Positions 49,901-61,317 of a stretch of DNA of 64,000 bases are shown piece after piece. The stretch is taken from the NCBI RefSeq assembly GCF_040954835.1, contig NC_090703.1, positions 20,101,444 to 20,165,443 of the forward strand, given 5' to 3'. The position numbers were made by a program, and so were the translations under genes. Position 1 is the first letter of the stretch; every line of letters starts with the position of its first letter. The notes beneath the pieces were generated by a model. The model made no database searches. It was given only the letters and a program-made list of their open reading frames with translations, and was not told the origin of the DNA. This DNA comes from Lepisosteus oculatus (taxonomy: Eukaryota > Chordata > Actinopteri > Semionotiformes > Lepisosteidae).

Positions 49901-52900
49901 CGGTCTTTGATTCTGCTCTGTAGGGTGTTTTTAGTACGATGAAGTTCTTCTTCCATGTATTGTAGTTCCTATAAAACACAAATCTATGCTCATCCCTTGT
50001 ATTTTTTTAAAACCAGGATTCTTTTTTTACCTACTTTAGGGAGATCAGTTCATTCTTCAGTAGAGCAGACAAATAGGAACATATCATTATTTAAACAACC
50101 CTTTGTTGATGGTAGATGGTAATTTTTTTAACTGTTTGTATTAATTGATCATGTGCAAAAACAGGATCTCTTCTAAAACACAAATGAGCTGACAATAAAT
50201 AGTTTCTATTTTTAGAGTTTACTTAGTTTAACCCTTCAAATTTGAACAGATTTTGAGATTTTGTTCTTAACACTTAAGATAAACTTAACTAAAACAAAAC
50301 CCAGACTGAATGAGCTGTGTAATTGTAATTTGTAATTGTGGAGCATAAATCCTTAGATGTAGGTGTGTAAAGGGCGGCTGAATCTGTTAAGCAATGCCAT
50401 TTGTCAAATCCTTTCCCTCTATTTGTTTTATTATTTATATTTTTATCACTGTGGCCCAATAGGTATATTTATCTTATCAAACAGGTTCAACAGGTAGAAA
50501 ACGTAGAGTTAACTAATTCCTTTCACAATTATATTAATGCCCTTACCACCTTTTTACTAAGACGGATTGTTAAATGACTGTTTAAAGACTACTGAGTAAA
50601 TTATGCAATAGAAAACAAGAAAGACACCAGACCCTAACCAACATTAGGCATTATCTTAGTCAAAGATACAGGACCCTGAACCAGTAGGAATATAAACATC
50701 CACTTACTTCATTTGAACTATTTGATGAAAGCAGTTAGCAAGGAAACAGCTGATAATGTTTCACCCCACCCCTATGTTTTCTTTCGTAACTACGGACAAA
50801 ACCTGAAAGTCATTAAATATTGCCGCAAATTTACATTTCCCATCAGATGTGCATTGCTCGCTGATGAGACTCAAAGGACATTAACTGAAGAAGACAAGAT
50901 AACAGGCATACTCCTCAAGTAATATTCCTTGAGAAGTAGGGCACTTTGTTTTTACACACAACCCCTCAATAAAAGCAGCACATGACTATTCCGAAGGAGT
51001 AAACATTAGTCAGCCAGAAAAGGACTAAGAGCAAAAGTCTTAGGTTTTGTACCAACAGCTCACTTTTGAAAGTTTCCCACGCCCGGTAATGCTAATCCTG
51101 TCCAATTTCTGTGCCCTTTGTTTTCCGGGTTGCTCTGCTCTCTTCCTGCTCTCTAGCTGCTGAGACGCAAACCTGTTTCTGCCTCTCCAGCTCAGCCTCC
51201 ACTTCCTGCTTGGCTCTCCTCTGTGTGGTCAACTGCTCCTGCAGCTCCTGAAGCTGCTCCCGGGAAGATTCCGACTCTGCCAGCTGCTGGTTCTCCACTT
51301 CCTGTTTGTTTCAATAAAAAGACAGGATAGGCAACATTCAACAAGAAGTCAAACTGAGAATTTTAGACATTCGTATTTTTCGCAGGTAGTTGCTAAAATG
51401 CGGACCAGCAGGTGAAAAAAGCAGTGTGCTCTTTCTAAACATTGCCTGCAGTAGAACAAAACCTGGCAGACTACAGTGTATTACGTACCGTTAATCCTAC
51501 TTGACCCAGCCTGTGATGTTTGCTTGCTCCTGTTGGAGCACTGTGGAACAAACTAGCATTGCCATGGCAGCTGGCCACACCTCTTACCACCTGTCAGTGT
51601 CTGCTGCCACAAATATGCAATCGGACAAGAGACCTGTACCACCTGGCAATTTATGATCACGCCTGCCTCAGGTGGTTCAGGTTTAAGTTCTGCTTGGACT
51701 ATGCTCTGTAGTATAGAGTCAGCTCTATGAGTCTACTTGGAAAGTCCCTGTATCCTTAGCTCACAACCTGTATTCCCGAGTTCCCAACCTTGCAGTGCAT
51801 GTTCAACTCTCATGCCTTGGTACTGTGTATTTCTCGTGCTATAGACCATGAAACAATTACTAAAGTTTTCAATTTCCATTTGAAACATGCAATGGTCAAC
51901 TCATTTCTTTCTCCTAGCAAATGAATTGTGTTTTTTCTAAGCATGACTTCAACTGAGCAGTGAAATACATTAAATTATTGAATTATTATGGATTACCTCC
52001 TGGCTAATTTAGTCGTACACAGAGCTACACAGCGGGTCACCTCTGTGCAACGGTGACGAGCAGACAGGATCAAGCCGGCAGACCCTGACCTGTATCTCTG
52101 TGCGAAGCTGCTGGATTTGGCCCAGGAGTTTCTGGATCTCCTCCCTCTGCAGATCCCTCTCGTGCCGCAGCTCCTCCAGCTCCATCGTGCTGGCTGTGTG
52201 GCCGTCCAGCCCCTCCAGCCCTGAGCCCTCCTTCAGACTGCTGATCAGCTTTTCCTTGGACTGCAAAGCACAATTCAAATACAGTCTGCAAACAGGAAAG
52301 GTAGAAACACGCACTAGCTTCTTCTCCTTTGCTGCCATTCTGAAGCCCATGAGCTTGCAGACAACTACTTGCTTACTACCTGAGGACTAACCACGAACTT
52401 AACATCCAGTGTGTTACAGAGTCACAATACTGAGAAGGTATTACAGGTCGAGTGACCTGGGGTGGGGATTGTACCTGGAGAATACGCGAGGCCTTCTGTT
52501 TGTAGTCCAGCATTTCCTGCCGGACGGCCTCCGCGGCGCCGCGGGCTACCCTCAACTGCTGCTGCAGCTCATCCGCTCGCCTCTTCTCCTCCGCGCTCTT
52601 CCTCTCCGCGGCGGTCAGGGCCTCGGCCAGGGCCTGGCGCTCCCCCTCCACCTTCGCCTGGCGCGTGGCAGACTCGCTCTGCGGGGCCAGAGAAGCACGG
52701 CGGTCACCCTGCTGGACGCAGCCCGGCCGGCGCCGCGCGCCTCCAGTCACATTCCTTTTTCAACGCGCCGCGCACAGAAAAGACAGGAACGCAGCACAGA
52801 ATAAAGGACGTAGTGTTTGCAGGATGAGCGTCTCCTTCATTTTCCATTGCATGATCCCACAATGAGGGAGTGAACAGGAGAGACCATATTCTCAGCACGA

Positions 52901-55900
52901 TACAGGCCTTGGTGGCAGGCATTATTTATCCAAAAGCATAAACGAACACAGAAGCTAGGATAAGAAAAAGAGGAATATAAATTCACCCTTGTTATAATAA
53001 GCCCAAAGCTTGATCGCTGTCAGCCCATATTTCTAATTCAGATGAAGATGCTTTCTGCTTATCATTAATCAGCCTGGGAACATGGAAAAACTTCAAATTA
53101 AGGGGATTAAGAGGCCCCATCTTGCAAATATCCATTATTTTCCGGTCCTTCCCACTTTAAACAAGATCTGTCGTTTTCGACCACGTTAAAAGGGGATGCT
53201 CAGAAGACACTGGTTTCCACCTTAACTGCATTTCTGCTCTGTGACGCGCCACTTTCTGTGATGGTTATCATTATGAGTGAGGCCAGTCGGGGTGGAACGT
53301 AAGCCGTCGCTGGCGACACCTCTGACCTGCATCTGCCGGTAGCTCTCCTGCTCACGCTTCAGGAAGGCCTCGGCCTCCCTCAGCCGCTCCTGCAGGGTCT
53401 GCAGCGCCTGGTTGTGCAGGCTGCTCCCCTCGTTGTGGTCTTGCAGGATCCTTGACGGGTCGGGAAGGGAAACGTTACAATTAACCATGACGGGGAAGAC
53501 AGCACCATGCAGGAAGGGGAAAACATTCAGCCTCTCCATCTCGGAAGCACAAGCAATTTGTTGCTCGGGATTATGCTCACAACCTGTTCTCCTAGCCTGC
53601 ATCATTGGCTGTATCACCTTAAATACCTTTAAGCAGCTCTTCAATTCACATCCACTCGAATCAAAGCAAATAATAATAATAAATTATGATTATTATTATT
53701 ATTATTATTATTAAAGCAAATAAGAATATGTTCTAACAGATTTAAACCTACAGATTTATGGAAGCTATATGGAGAGATCCCTGTAGGATACAATTGCTTG
53801 TTGAGTTCAAAAAACACCTTGAATTAATCTGTACTGGCTTCTGGACTTGTTGTGCAGTGACCCTGAGTCTAATTTGGGAAGAAAAACTAGCACAAAGGGC
53901 AGCAACTGCAAACATAGTTGGGGATTGTTGTGGGGACTGCATGTAATCAAGGTCACATGCACAACGCTGCCATCTGGTGGACTGACACTGCACCTATAAA
54001 GTCTAATTTGACATCAAGCAGACTCTAGCAGGCGTTCAAACTGCTTAAGGCTGGGAAGTGTAATATGCACTGTAATATGAAAACTTAATCCCGCGTAGCA
54101 GTTGCACGGCAATTACACCAAACCGCTTTCATCCTTACTGACTGTAATGGGCAACTGCTGAGATCATCGGCTGCCAGCCCCCCCCCCCACACACACAGAT
54201 CTATACTCGTCTAGGATGACAAGGAGGACAGGGAATATCATGGCTGACCCCTCACACCCTGGCCACTCTCTCTTCCAGCGGTCTCCCTCTCAGCGGAAAC
54301 CAAGAGTGAGAGCCCTAAGATCCGGGACTAACCAACACCTGCACATTTTCTTCCCCCAGGCCATAACTCTTATAAAGAAGGACACTTCTCTCATCCCTAC
54401 CCTGTGATCAGTTACATTTTCATTTCACAGCACATGCTACCGATATCTGCTGTAAATATACGCAGTAGCCACTGTACATTTTATTACTCAACTGTATTTA
54501 CTTATAAATTGTACATATCACTGAGATTTGTTTTGAGCAGTAGATTTTTTTTTGTTACTTTTATCTTAGTGGAATTTATGTCGACACCTGCACCCAGAGA
54601 CATTCTTTGTATATCCTGTACTCGGCGAATAAGAGTTTCTGATTCTGAAAAGGTAAGGCAGCGACAACACCACTTTCTGAAGCATGAGCAACGCAGAGTT
54701 CCCAGCAGCCCAGCAGGCACACGCGCGCTCACCTGGATCGCTCGCTCTGCGCCGCCTCCAGGGCCTCGGTGCGCGCACGGAGCAGCTGGTCCGCTTCGTC
54801 CAGCCTGACCCTCAGCACGGCCAGCTGGGCGTCCTTGGCGGAGGCGGCTTCGGTGAGGTCGTCCACCCGCGAGCGCAGCTCTCGCGCGGCGCGGTCCGCC
54901 CGCGAGTGGTCGCCATTCCACTTGTCCACGCGGGCCCGCGTCTTGGTCAGCTCTGGGAACGAGCAGTCACAGCCTCTGCGTGACCCCGGGCCACGCAGTG
55001 GCTCTCCAAACTCTCAGAGAACAGCCAATCAGACACCGCTTCCTGGATGGACTCGCGCCGTCTTAATTCCAACTTACAAAACCAGACTCACTCTATACTC
55101 AGATTTTAGCCACATCCCTCACTCTTCTCCTCCGCTGCCTGGGGGTTTAGTCTAAACCATCCGTGTTTTCCTTTCCAACTCTTAAAGCATCTCCTCACAG
55201 AGACACTCCTGCTTCCTTTTCTAAAGACAGAAGCAGGACCCTCTTAACAGACTTTTCCTCTCTCTAAACTCACCTCCCTCTCTGTCGTAGCCAAGATTCC
55301 TGCTTGCTTGCATCGTAAGAGTATTTTCTCTGCCTAACTGCTTCCATTCTAACTCTCACATGGCTACATATCCCAGCACATTCTCATTATGGCTGTGGTA
55401 ACAGCACAGAGGATTTACCATCAATCGGCGAGATTCACACCACCGTCGCAATAAAGCCCAATCCATCATTCAGGATCCCAACCATCCCGGCCACAAACTG
55501 TTCCCCCCCACCGCACTCAAGGCAGTACGGCACTATTAAAGCATGGACCACAAGGCTTAAGAACCGCTTCTCCCCTACTGCAGTGCACATCCTGAACAGT
55601 TAGCTGCAATGCCTCAGATTTAATGCATGTCCGCACTATGCACTTTTTCCATGGGCTACCCTGTTTTTTCTTCACTATTACACATTTATTGTTTTCTACA
55701 ACACATTTATTGTTCTGGTTGTTGTTATTTATTGTGTTTGTAATGTACTGTCTACATTGTGTGGTGTTGTCTGTTGTACCGCGGATGTCCCGGGAGATCA
55801 ACGCAAATAAGAATCTCCATTTACATGTACATACAGCATGGCAATAAACCCCTCTACTGTACTCTAAGATCCTTGTCCTTTCATTACTCCGATTGTTCCC

Positions 55901-57621
55901 TTCTTTCGTCTCGTCTTCGCTTGTCTGTTTAGCTGTTCCTTCTCTCTCTATTTTGAAAGCATACCTAGGTGAATCAGGACTGCAGTGTCTCTGTCCAGTT
56001 TCCAACACCTGTTCATCTAGAAGGAACATCCCCACTTGCAGAATGGAAACTTTAAATCATTGCCACAGGGCTCGAGCAGATGAGCCACTGTGGGAGATCA
56101 GGTCAGAAGAACGTTTTACTGGTCTTTTGAACACATGAGAGGCTGCTGCCACGCCCTCAGTCGGCCAGCCCAGCTCAGCCCTACCTTCCTGTGTTTCTTT
56201 GGATCTCTGGATAAGGGCAGCCATTTCCTGATTGAGAGAGGACACTTCGTTGCGGAGCAGCTGGTTCTCCAGGCGGAGGCTGGACAGCACCTGGCTTTGC
56301 CCGTTGTCTTTCCCTGGGAGAGCCGGACCATCCGCAGTGGGCAGCTCTTCTTTGGCAGGCTCCTGAGACCCCGCCAAGCCGGAGTCCGAGCTCTCAGGCG
56401 TGTCTGGACAGGGAAAGAAGCCACAATGTCACCTCACTCCCTCACTACTGTTATTTAAACATGGCTTAGCAAAATGTTAAGAGCGGAAATAAACTTGACA
56501 AAAACTGCTAAGCATAAACGAATTGTGCAGCTGTCTCCACGCCAATCAAGGCTTAGAGAACACACAAGGCAAAATACTCTTCCAGCAAAGTCATCAACAA
56601 ATACTGTTATAGGACCACTACAGTCACTCTGGGCCCTTCCTCAGCAAAGAGCTTTAAATAAACCACTGCAGTCCCACAGAAAGACAGGCTGTGTACTAAA
56701 CAATCCCTCTCATCAGTCCTAACCTTCAGATTTGGGCATATTTGACCACAGGTGGACAAATGCTTGTGACTGGACAGCTAAGTGTTGAAACATGGGCTAC
56801 TGACACCCTAGATCCAGGTTCATAAATGGGGCCTCACTCTATTTAAAAGGCTGTGATGTTCGATTCTTCCACATGGGCAAAATAACAGATGCAGTTCGGG
56901 GAGAGGAGATCAACAGAGAGGAGTGGCTGTTTTTTTCTCTGTTCACGCCAGACAAGACAGCACGCCTTCATCTGTACACAAACGGACCAAAAAGTGGCCA
57001 GTGCAGTGAAAACTCTCAGCTCCGAAGAGGAAGGAAAACGCCCCCCCAACCCTCGAACCCGGCCTTGCCTTGGCCCTGCTCCCTGCTGGAGCCGTCCTCG
57101 GAGGTCTTCACGCTCTGGGTGCTGGTGGAGATGGAGCTGAGGCTGGAGGCCCGAGACAGGCCCTGCGAAGAGGCGGCGGCGGCGGCCTTGGGCTTCTCCC
57201 TCTTGGCGTCCAGCTTCCCGGTCAGGGACTTGTCCGTACTGTTCAGGAAATCGAAGAGCAGGTCGTCGTCGGGCTCCGTCTTCTTCGGCCTCACGAAAGG
57301 AGCTCTCGAGGAGCCCGCGTCGCTCGTGCTGAGGGCGGGCCTGGGGGCGCTGGCCACATTGGCAGTGCCAGCCAAGAGAGTGGCCTGCTGCTTCTTAATG
57401 TTGCCCGCAGCTGCCGTGACAAAGCTGGGGGCCTCGGGGGGGGCACGAGGGGGCCCTGCCTCGTGCCCGTGGTACGCCCCTGCATACTGAGAGGCCGAGT
57501 CTGCGGCGTCGTAGGCAAACGTCACTCTCTCCTGCTGCTTGCTCAGAGCGCTCGCAGCCCCCTGGTCCACTTTGTTCAAGAAATCTTCTGCCTTCCCAGC
57601 GATGTCCGCCAACCAAGACAT
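46510..57621 (-). CDS. GOLGA5: Golgin-84 (golgin A5), complete coding sequence
   Basis: Tail-anchored Golgi coiled-coil tether that binds Rab1 and acts in intra-Golgi retrograde transport with CASP. Coding exons: 57069-57621, 56185-56403, 54733-54952, 53327-53450, 52475-52678, 52090-52260, 51173-51301, 49870-49968, 48175-48400, 47241-47346, 46913-46976, 46510-46590. They join in phase to 2196 nt, 731 residues plus TAG, the same length as human GOLGA5. The N-terminus (MSWLADIAGKAEDFLNKVDQ), the acidic DDDLLFDFLNS motif, a coiled coil of about 450 residues (LRLENQLLRNEV, LTNKTLSNSSQAELENRLHQ) and a C-terminal membrane span are all present. Intron 2 uses a GC donor. The gene is intact and immediately upstream of TRIP11 on the same strand. 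Confidence 0.98.
47541..47610 (+). repeat. Direct repeat left of GOLGA5 exon 10
   Basis: Shares ggaatc-caattgt-tctttact, tctgctc-cagcaatg and acat-gagagaatg with 48552-48620. Same orientation, about 1.0 kb apart, flanking exon 48175-48400. Family unknown. Confidence 0.5.
48552..48620 (+). repeat. Direct repeat right of GOLGA5 exon 10
   Basis: Partner of 47541-47610 (see there); roughly four-fifths identical by eye. Confidence 0.5.
49155..49455 (-). repeat. Interspersed retroelement, copy 2 (inverted relative to copy 1)
   Basis: Starts ttaataattgcttatactta and tatagcgcttttctggac, continues tgcagcatccacctggatga, and ends ctcttttcgagaaacgccct. It matches copy 1 in reverse complement and lacks copy 1's leading end. 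Lies in the GOLGA5 intron between exons 10 and 9. Confidence 0.8.
53669..53714. repeat. AAT/ATT microsatellite
   Basis: Run of ataat units changing into an uninterrupted (ATT)n block, in a GOLGA5 intron. Confidence 0.8.
53967..53980 (-). promoter_or_regulatory. CTCF-type binding motif, minus orientation
   Basis: ctgccatctggtgg is the reverse complement of a sequence matching CCASYAGRKGGCRS. It lies in the GOLGA5 intron between exons 5 and 4. Such matches occur by chance at a noticeable rate. Confidence 0.35.
54215..54660 (+). repeat. LINE 3' end (Rex1/L2-like)
   Basis: A short Ser/Arg-rich coding remnant (SLFQRSPSQRKPRVRALRSG, then FFPQAITLI) is followed by an AT-rich 3'UTR-like stretch ending gtttctgattctgaaaagg. 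This is the typical end of a fish LINE. Lies in the GOLGA5 intron between exons 5 and 4. Confidence 0.5.
55490..55865 (+). repeat. LINE 3' end (Rex1/L2-like), second
   Basis: Coding-like gcatggaccacaaggctt and aagaaccgcttctcccctac (R-N-R-F-S-P-type motif), stop, then a T-rich tail ending caataaacccc. Lies in the GOLGA5 intron between exons 4 and 3. Confidence 0.5.
57069..57621 (-). CDS. GOLGA5: GOLGA5 exon 2: N-terminal disordered domain
   Basis: A 553-nt exon containing the ATG (57621-57619). It encodes the conserved first helix, a low-complexity Ala/Ser/Pro-rich region, NIKKQQATLLAGTANV, and KTEPDDDLLFDFLNS. It ends CAAG|GCAAGG, a non-canonical GC donor. Using G from this exon plus AC from 56403 gives Asp and keeps the frame (D-TPESS). 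The DNA is strongly GC-rich. Confidence 0.93.
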
Positions 57622-58413
57622 TCTGGACCTTCGAGGAAAAAGGCTCAGGTTACACATACAGACCCTTCCGTTCTGCAGCACATCAAGAGCTCAAACTCGC
57701 AGGTCGAACTGGAAAACAACGTGCGCTTCGTCACATGAACAACGCAATGTGGCAGGCAGAACTAAAATCCTGAGAAGTGCATGAAGAAAAAACAAGCAAA
57801 TACCAGCGGCCAGGTTATGAGATCTTTAAAGGTGGTATTACGGTTTAAACTTCATCTCCAATAATTCTAAAACTCTTTGCAGACGGCAATATTGACTGTA
57901 ATTAAAGGGAAATATTGTGTAAATTCTATTGTGTAAATTGTTTTTTCTACGTTTTCTCCGGTTACGTAAGGATAACAGTACTGTAGCAGATTAAATACCA
58001 AATCTCTCCTGCTCCATCCCAGTTAATCCAACGGAATATACTAGTGCAACTCGTGAAAGCTATCACTGTTCAAACTGCAAGCATACACACACCCTAAAGC
58101 AAGGAGGGAGATTATTTACACACTCCTAGACAAATCATCCCAGTGCCTGTGCTAGTTTTTGAACAGTTGTAAAAACAAGTCTCCATTCTAACGGCTTTGC
58201 AAGATTTATTTGGCTTTTTGAAGATAAGCGCATGGTTTTACTTGAGCTATTCCGAAATCACAAAGCCACGAAGGATGAGAAAATTACTATTCAGTCATTT
58301 TACCTTATTTTACTAACTGCTCGAAAAAGGCCAATATATTATCATTAATCCAACGCAGTTTTAAACAACCAACCGGCGGTCTGAATCGCATCACCTTAGC
58401 CTACTGTACTCAC

Positions 58414-58520
58414 AAGAGACAGCAGAGTTCCACACCGACCGGCTGCACAAGTCGACAGAGTAAAGAAAATGCAAGAATAAAAACAGAAAACACGCAGCGT
58501 TTCCTCGGCATGCGTGGTTA
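58414..58520 (-). promoter_or_regulatory. GOLGA5: Possible GOLGA5 non-coding first exon
   Basis: Minus-strand CTCTT|GTGAGTAC at 58414 is a strong donor that could join the acceptor just before the ATG (CGAAG at 57629 or CCAG at 57623). The 5' end of this exon is not visible from sequence and is set arbitrarily. Confidence 0.35.
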
Positions 58521-59216
58521 TAGATTCGTGCGTCAGAGAGTGCAGCTTAACCAGTATTCTGATTTATTTAGTCTGCAATTCAGACACAAGGTAGGTTCGC
58601 TTATATGATAATGACGGTACGCTTACGGCACACGTTGATGACTGCAGTGTCGATGAGAAATATTAAATAAAAAAATATTGTACCATTCAAGAACATCACA
58701 CCTCTTGGGGAATTCGCTGCAGTTGGCTAACTCTCATAGGTGAACTCGCTGTGGGGGCCTCTGAACGTTTTTACCTGATCTGTCCTTCACTTACCTTCAA
58801 CGTGACTGACCTTGATATGCACACGATATGTAGCTTTGTGATCCCGGCAGTAAAAAGGCGAGCAAAGAACAAGAAATTTCAAAAGGATGAAGATTTCGGT
58901 GTTGGTAAAACACTCTGCTCAGCTGCTGCTGCTATCAACCCTCCTCCATGATGATGATCTTGGAGACGTGGACCAGGAACTACTGATTCAGGACCCAAAA
59001 CAGAGTGCCCTCCGTGCTGCCGAATCAAAAATAACTTCCAGCAAAGGGGAAAAGGAAACAACTATACATTCCGTGTAATCAGCCAACGTCGAAAATTAAT
59101 TGCACTATTAAAACAAGTGTATCTCGTAAACTGTACTACCGGGTGGAGTACTAAAATTGATCCACATAGCAAATGGACAATGGTGTTACATATTCCCACG
59201 GACATCGACAAACTCC

Positions 59217-59230
59217 CCACCAGGGGGCGC
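59217..59230 (+). promoter_or_regulatory. CTCF-type binding motif
   Basis: ccaccagggggcgc matches the vertebrate CTCF core CCASYAGRKGGCRS at every position. It lies between the GOLGA5 5' end and the divergent promoter at 63.0 kb, a usual place for an insulator. Confidence 0.55.
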
Positions 59231-60209
59231 TACCTCAGTGCACTTTTTTCCATGTGAGAGTAACATTGGTGCTTGGACCACCACAACAAATAGGCGTTTA
59301 AAGAGTTCATGGATGATGCATACGTGTAACCCGTGAATAGGTTTTACAAGCAGCTGCGCCATATCACGTGAATATGAACTCACAACTTAAAGAAGAAAAA
59401 ATTACTTCGATTGCAATAACTCAAGACACTTTAACCTTGCACTTGATCTGTGTCTGAAGCATAAATGGCAGATTAATTTAATGATAATGGCTGAGTTGTT
59501 TTCGAAATTGTAAAGAGGAAAGATGAATCTAGATTAGATCAGAGCATTATTATTATTGCATTTCCTAATAAAAAAATCCTATTAGGGAAGGGAGGCTCAA
59601 AATAATGTTACAATTTACACACATAGTACTAAAACAAAAGTTAATCTTAAATTCTAGAAAATGAATGTTCTGGCTATGTCAAGGTCTTTTTTTATTTTAA
59701 TGACGTTATAAGTATAAGCCGTCATAAAACAGAAAGGAATGCCTTAATCAAGACGTCCAAGGCAAACAACCAGGCAATTTCATTTATCATGAGGACAAAA
59801 GTATTTAAAAAATAAAAGATAACTAGTGAAAACGTTATATTTCAACTAGTCGAGACACGTTATCTAGGATGAACCATATTAAACGTTTTCGTATTTTACA
59901 TTGAAAAGGTTTGTTCCCAGATACTATGTTTAACGCTATCCATTGGGAAGTGTGATACATAGTATACAGTAAACCCAGTCTCCAAGTTACTATTTAATAT
60001 TTTAACTGGAACTTTTTACAAATCAAAATCCCTCAACGATGCGTTAATTGCAATATTTATCTTGCTCAAATAGGAAAGTAACAAAAGAGGAATCCAGTAC
60101 AGTTTAACTACACGGACAGAGCAAGTGACTGTTGAAAACGTGATTCGTTTATAGTGGGGTACATTTCAGTAGGGAGACTTTCAAGTAGGTAGCTGCGTCA
60201 GCATGCGTA

Positions 60210-60300
60210 AAGTAGGGCACAAAGGAACAGATACATTTAATTCCAGGCTAATAGACGCAACGTTTCGGCTGGGGAGCCTGTCCATCTGAGTAGGGAGTAT
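60210..60300 (-). repeat. Penelope-like element fragment
   Basis: Minus strand reads GGCTCCCCAGCCGAAACGTT, GCGTCTATTAGCCTGGAA and TTAAATGTATCTGTTCC. This is the repeated motif at the ends of Penelope-like elements in fish, which includes a GAAACG core related to their hammerhead-type motif. The full ribozyme core CTGATGA is not present. Confidence 0.5.
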
Positions 60301-61317
60301 TGTAACTGTAGTGGCGGGTATTACGCATTAAGTAACCACTCTCAAAACGGAACGTTTTGCTCCGTGGACGTTTTCGCGGTCGTGAGCTGTAGTTCAGGTG
60401 TAGTGGGGAGTGTCACGTTACTATCACGAGGGATGCAGCACGAGAGAGGAAATGCTGATGCCGTCCGAAGTGGTCAGGCCGCAATGGAGAACCGGTTTCC
60501 AAACGATAAGAACTAAGAGAAGTTATTAAACGGAGTCGTTATAAGACAGCGGTTAAAGTGCGTAGGTGTACGAAAAAGGGAACAATTCTAGCTGAAGACA
60601 GGACGTTACAGTGAAAGTGGGTACTGTTAAATTGTGGCTTTTAAAACAAGTGACTTCTCTGATCTGGGCGAAGAAAATTATTTTTATTGTGGTCTATTTA
60701 AGGGAGAACTTATCAAGCGAAAGGCATCCAATGTGCAGAAAGTCTTAACACTGAAGCTGAATTTCATGGAATCATTGTAGGACTAACCAAAACACTAAAT
60801 ATAATTTTCAAACAATAGTTTCACAATTGCAAACGGAACGCACTTAGTCCCAATTTTAGAAGTGCACTTAAATGGAAAGACGTTAATGTGTAAATTCAGA
60901 ATACCGCCTTTGCTGAGATGAACGCTTAAAATGTGCATGCACAGTAATTGTGTACTTCTCAGCAGTTTGCTATCCCCGTTGTGAAAATGCGTCATTTAGA
61001 ACAAGGTTCTTTTTACACTGAACAGTAAAATCATAGTGCTGAATTGACACATTAATTGAAGTGCTTTTGAAACATTCCGTTCTGTCTCAAGGTCTCCCAG
61101 TGAACGCCACCATACCTAAATATTCATTAAAAACTACGTCTTAAGTGTTTTTTTTAAATCAACATAATGTATTGTGAACGCGAGAAAGGGTTCGGCTGAT
61201 ATGATTAATAACACTTAATCAAAAGTAAGTGAATTCCTTTGCACGGGTGTATTGAGGACGGAGAATACGAAACGGTTTTTTTTTACATCAGGAGTGGTGG
61301 GTGTCTGAACTGCCTTC

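Larger units (their letters stand above)
58521..61309. other. Intergenic region right of GOLGA5
   Basis: No recognised gene. It holds a CTCF-type motif at 59217-59230 and a Penelope-like fragment at 60210-60300. At 58850-59078 there is an unexplained coding-like segment with a Lys/Arg-rich and then Asp-rich reading split over two plus-strand frames; no family was recognised. Confidence 0.4.

Noticed and set aside
52409..52827. GC-rich plus-strand open frames of about 120-130 codons
   Set aside because: Antisense shadows of the GOLGA5 exon 52475-52678.
54404..54808. Plus-strand open frame covering a GOLGA5 exon
   Set aside because: Composed of a LINE 3' tail and the antisense of the exon at 54733-54952.
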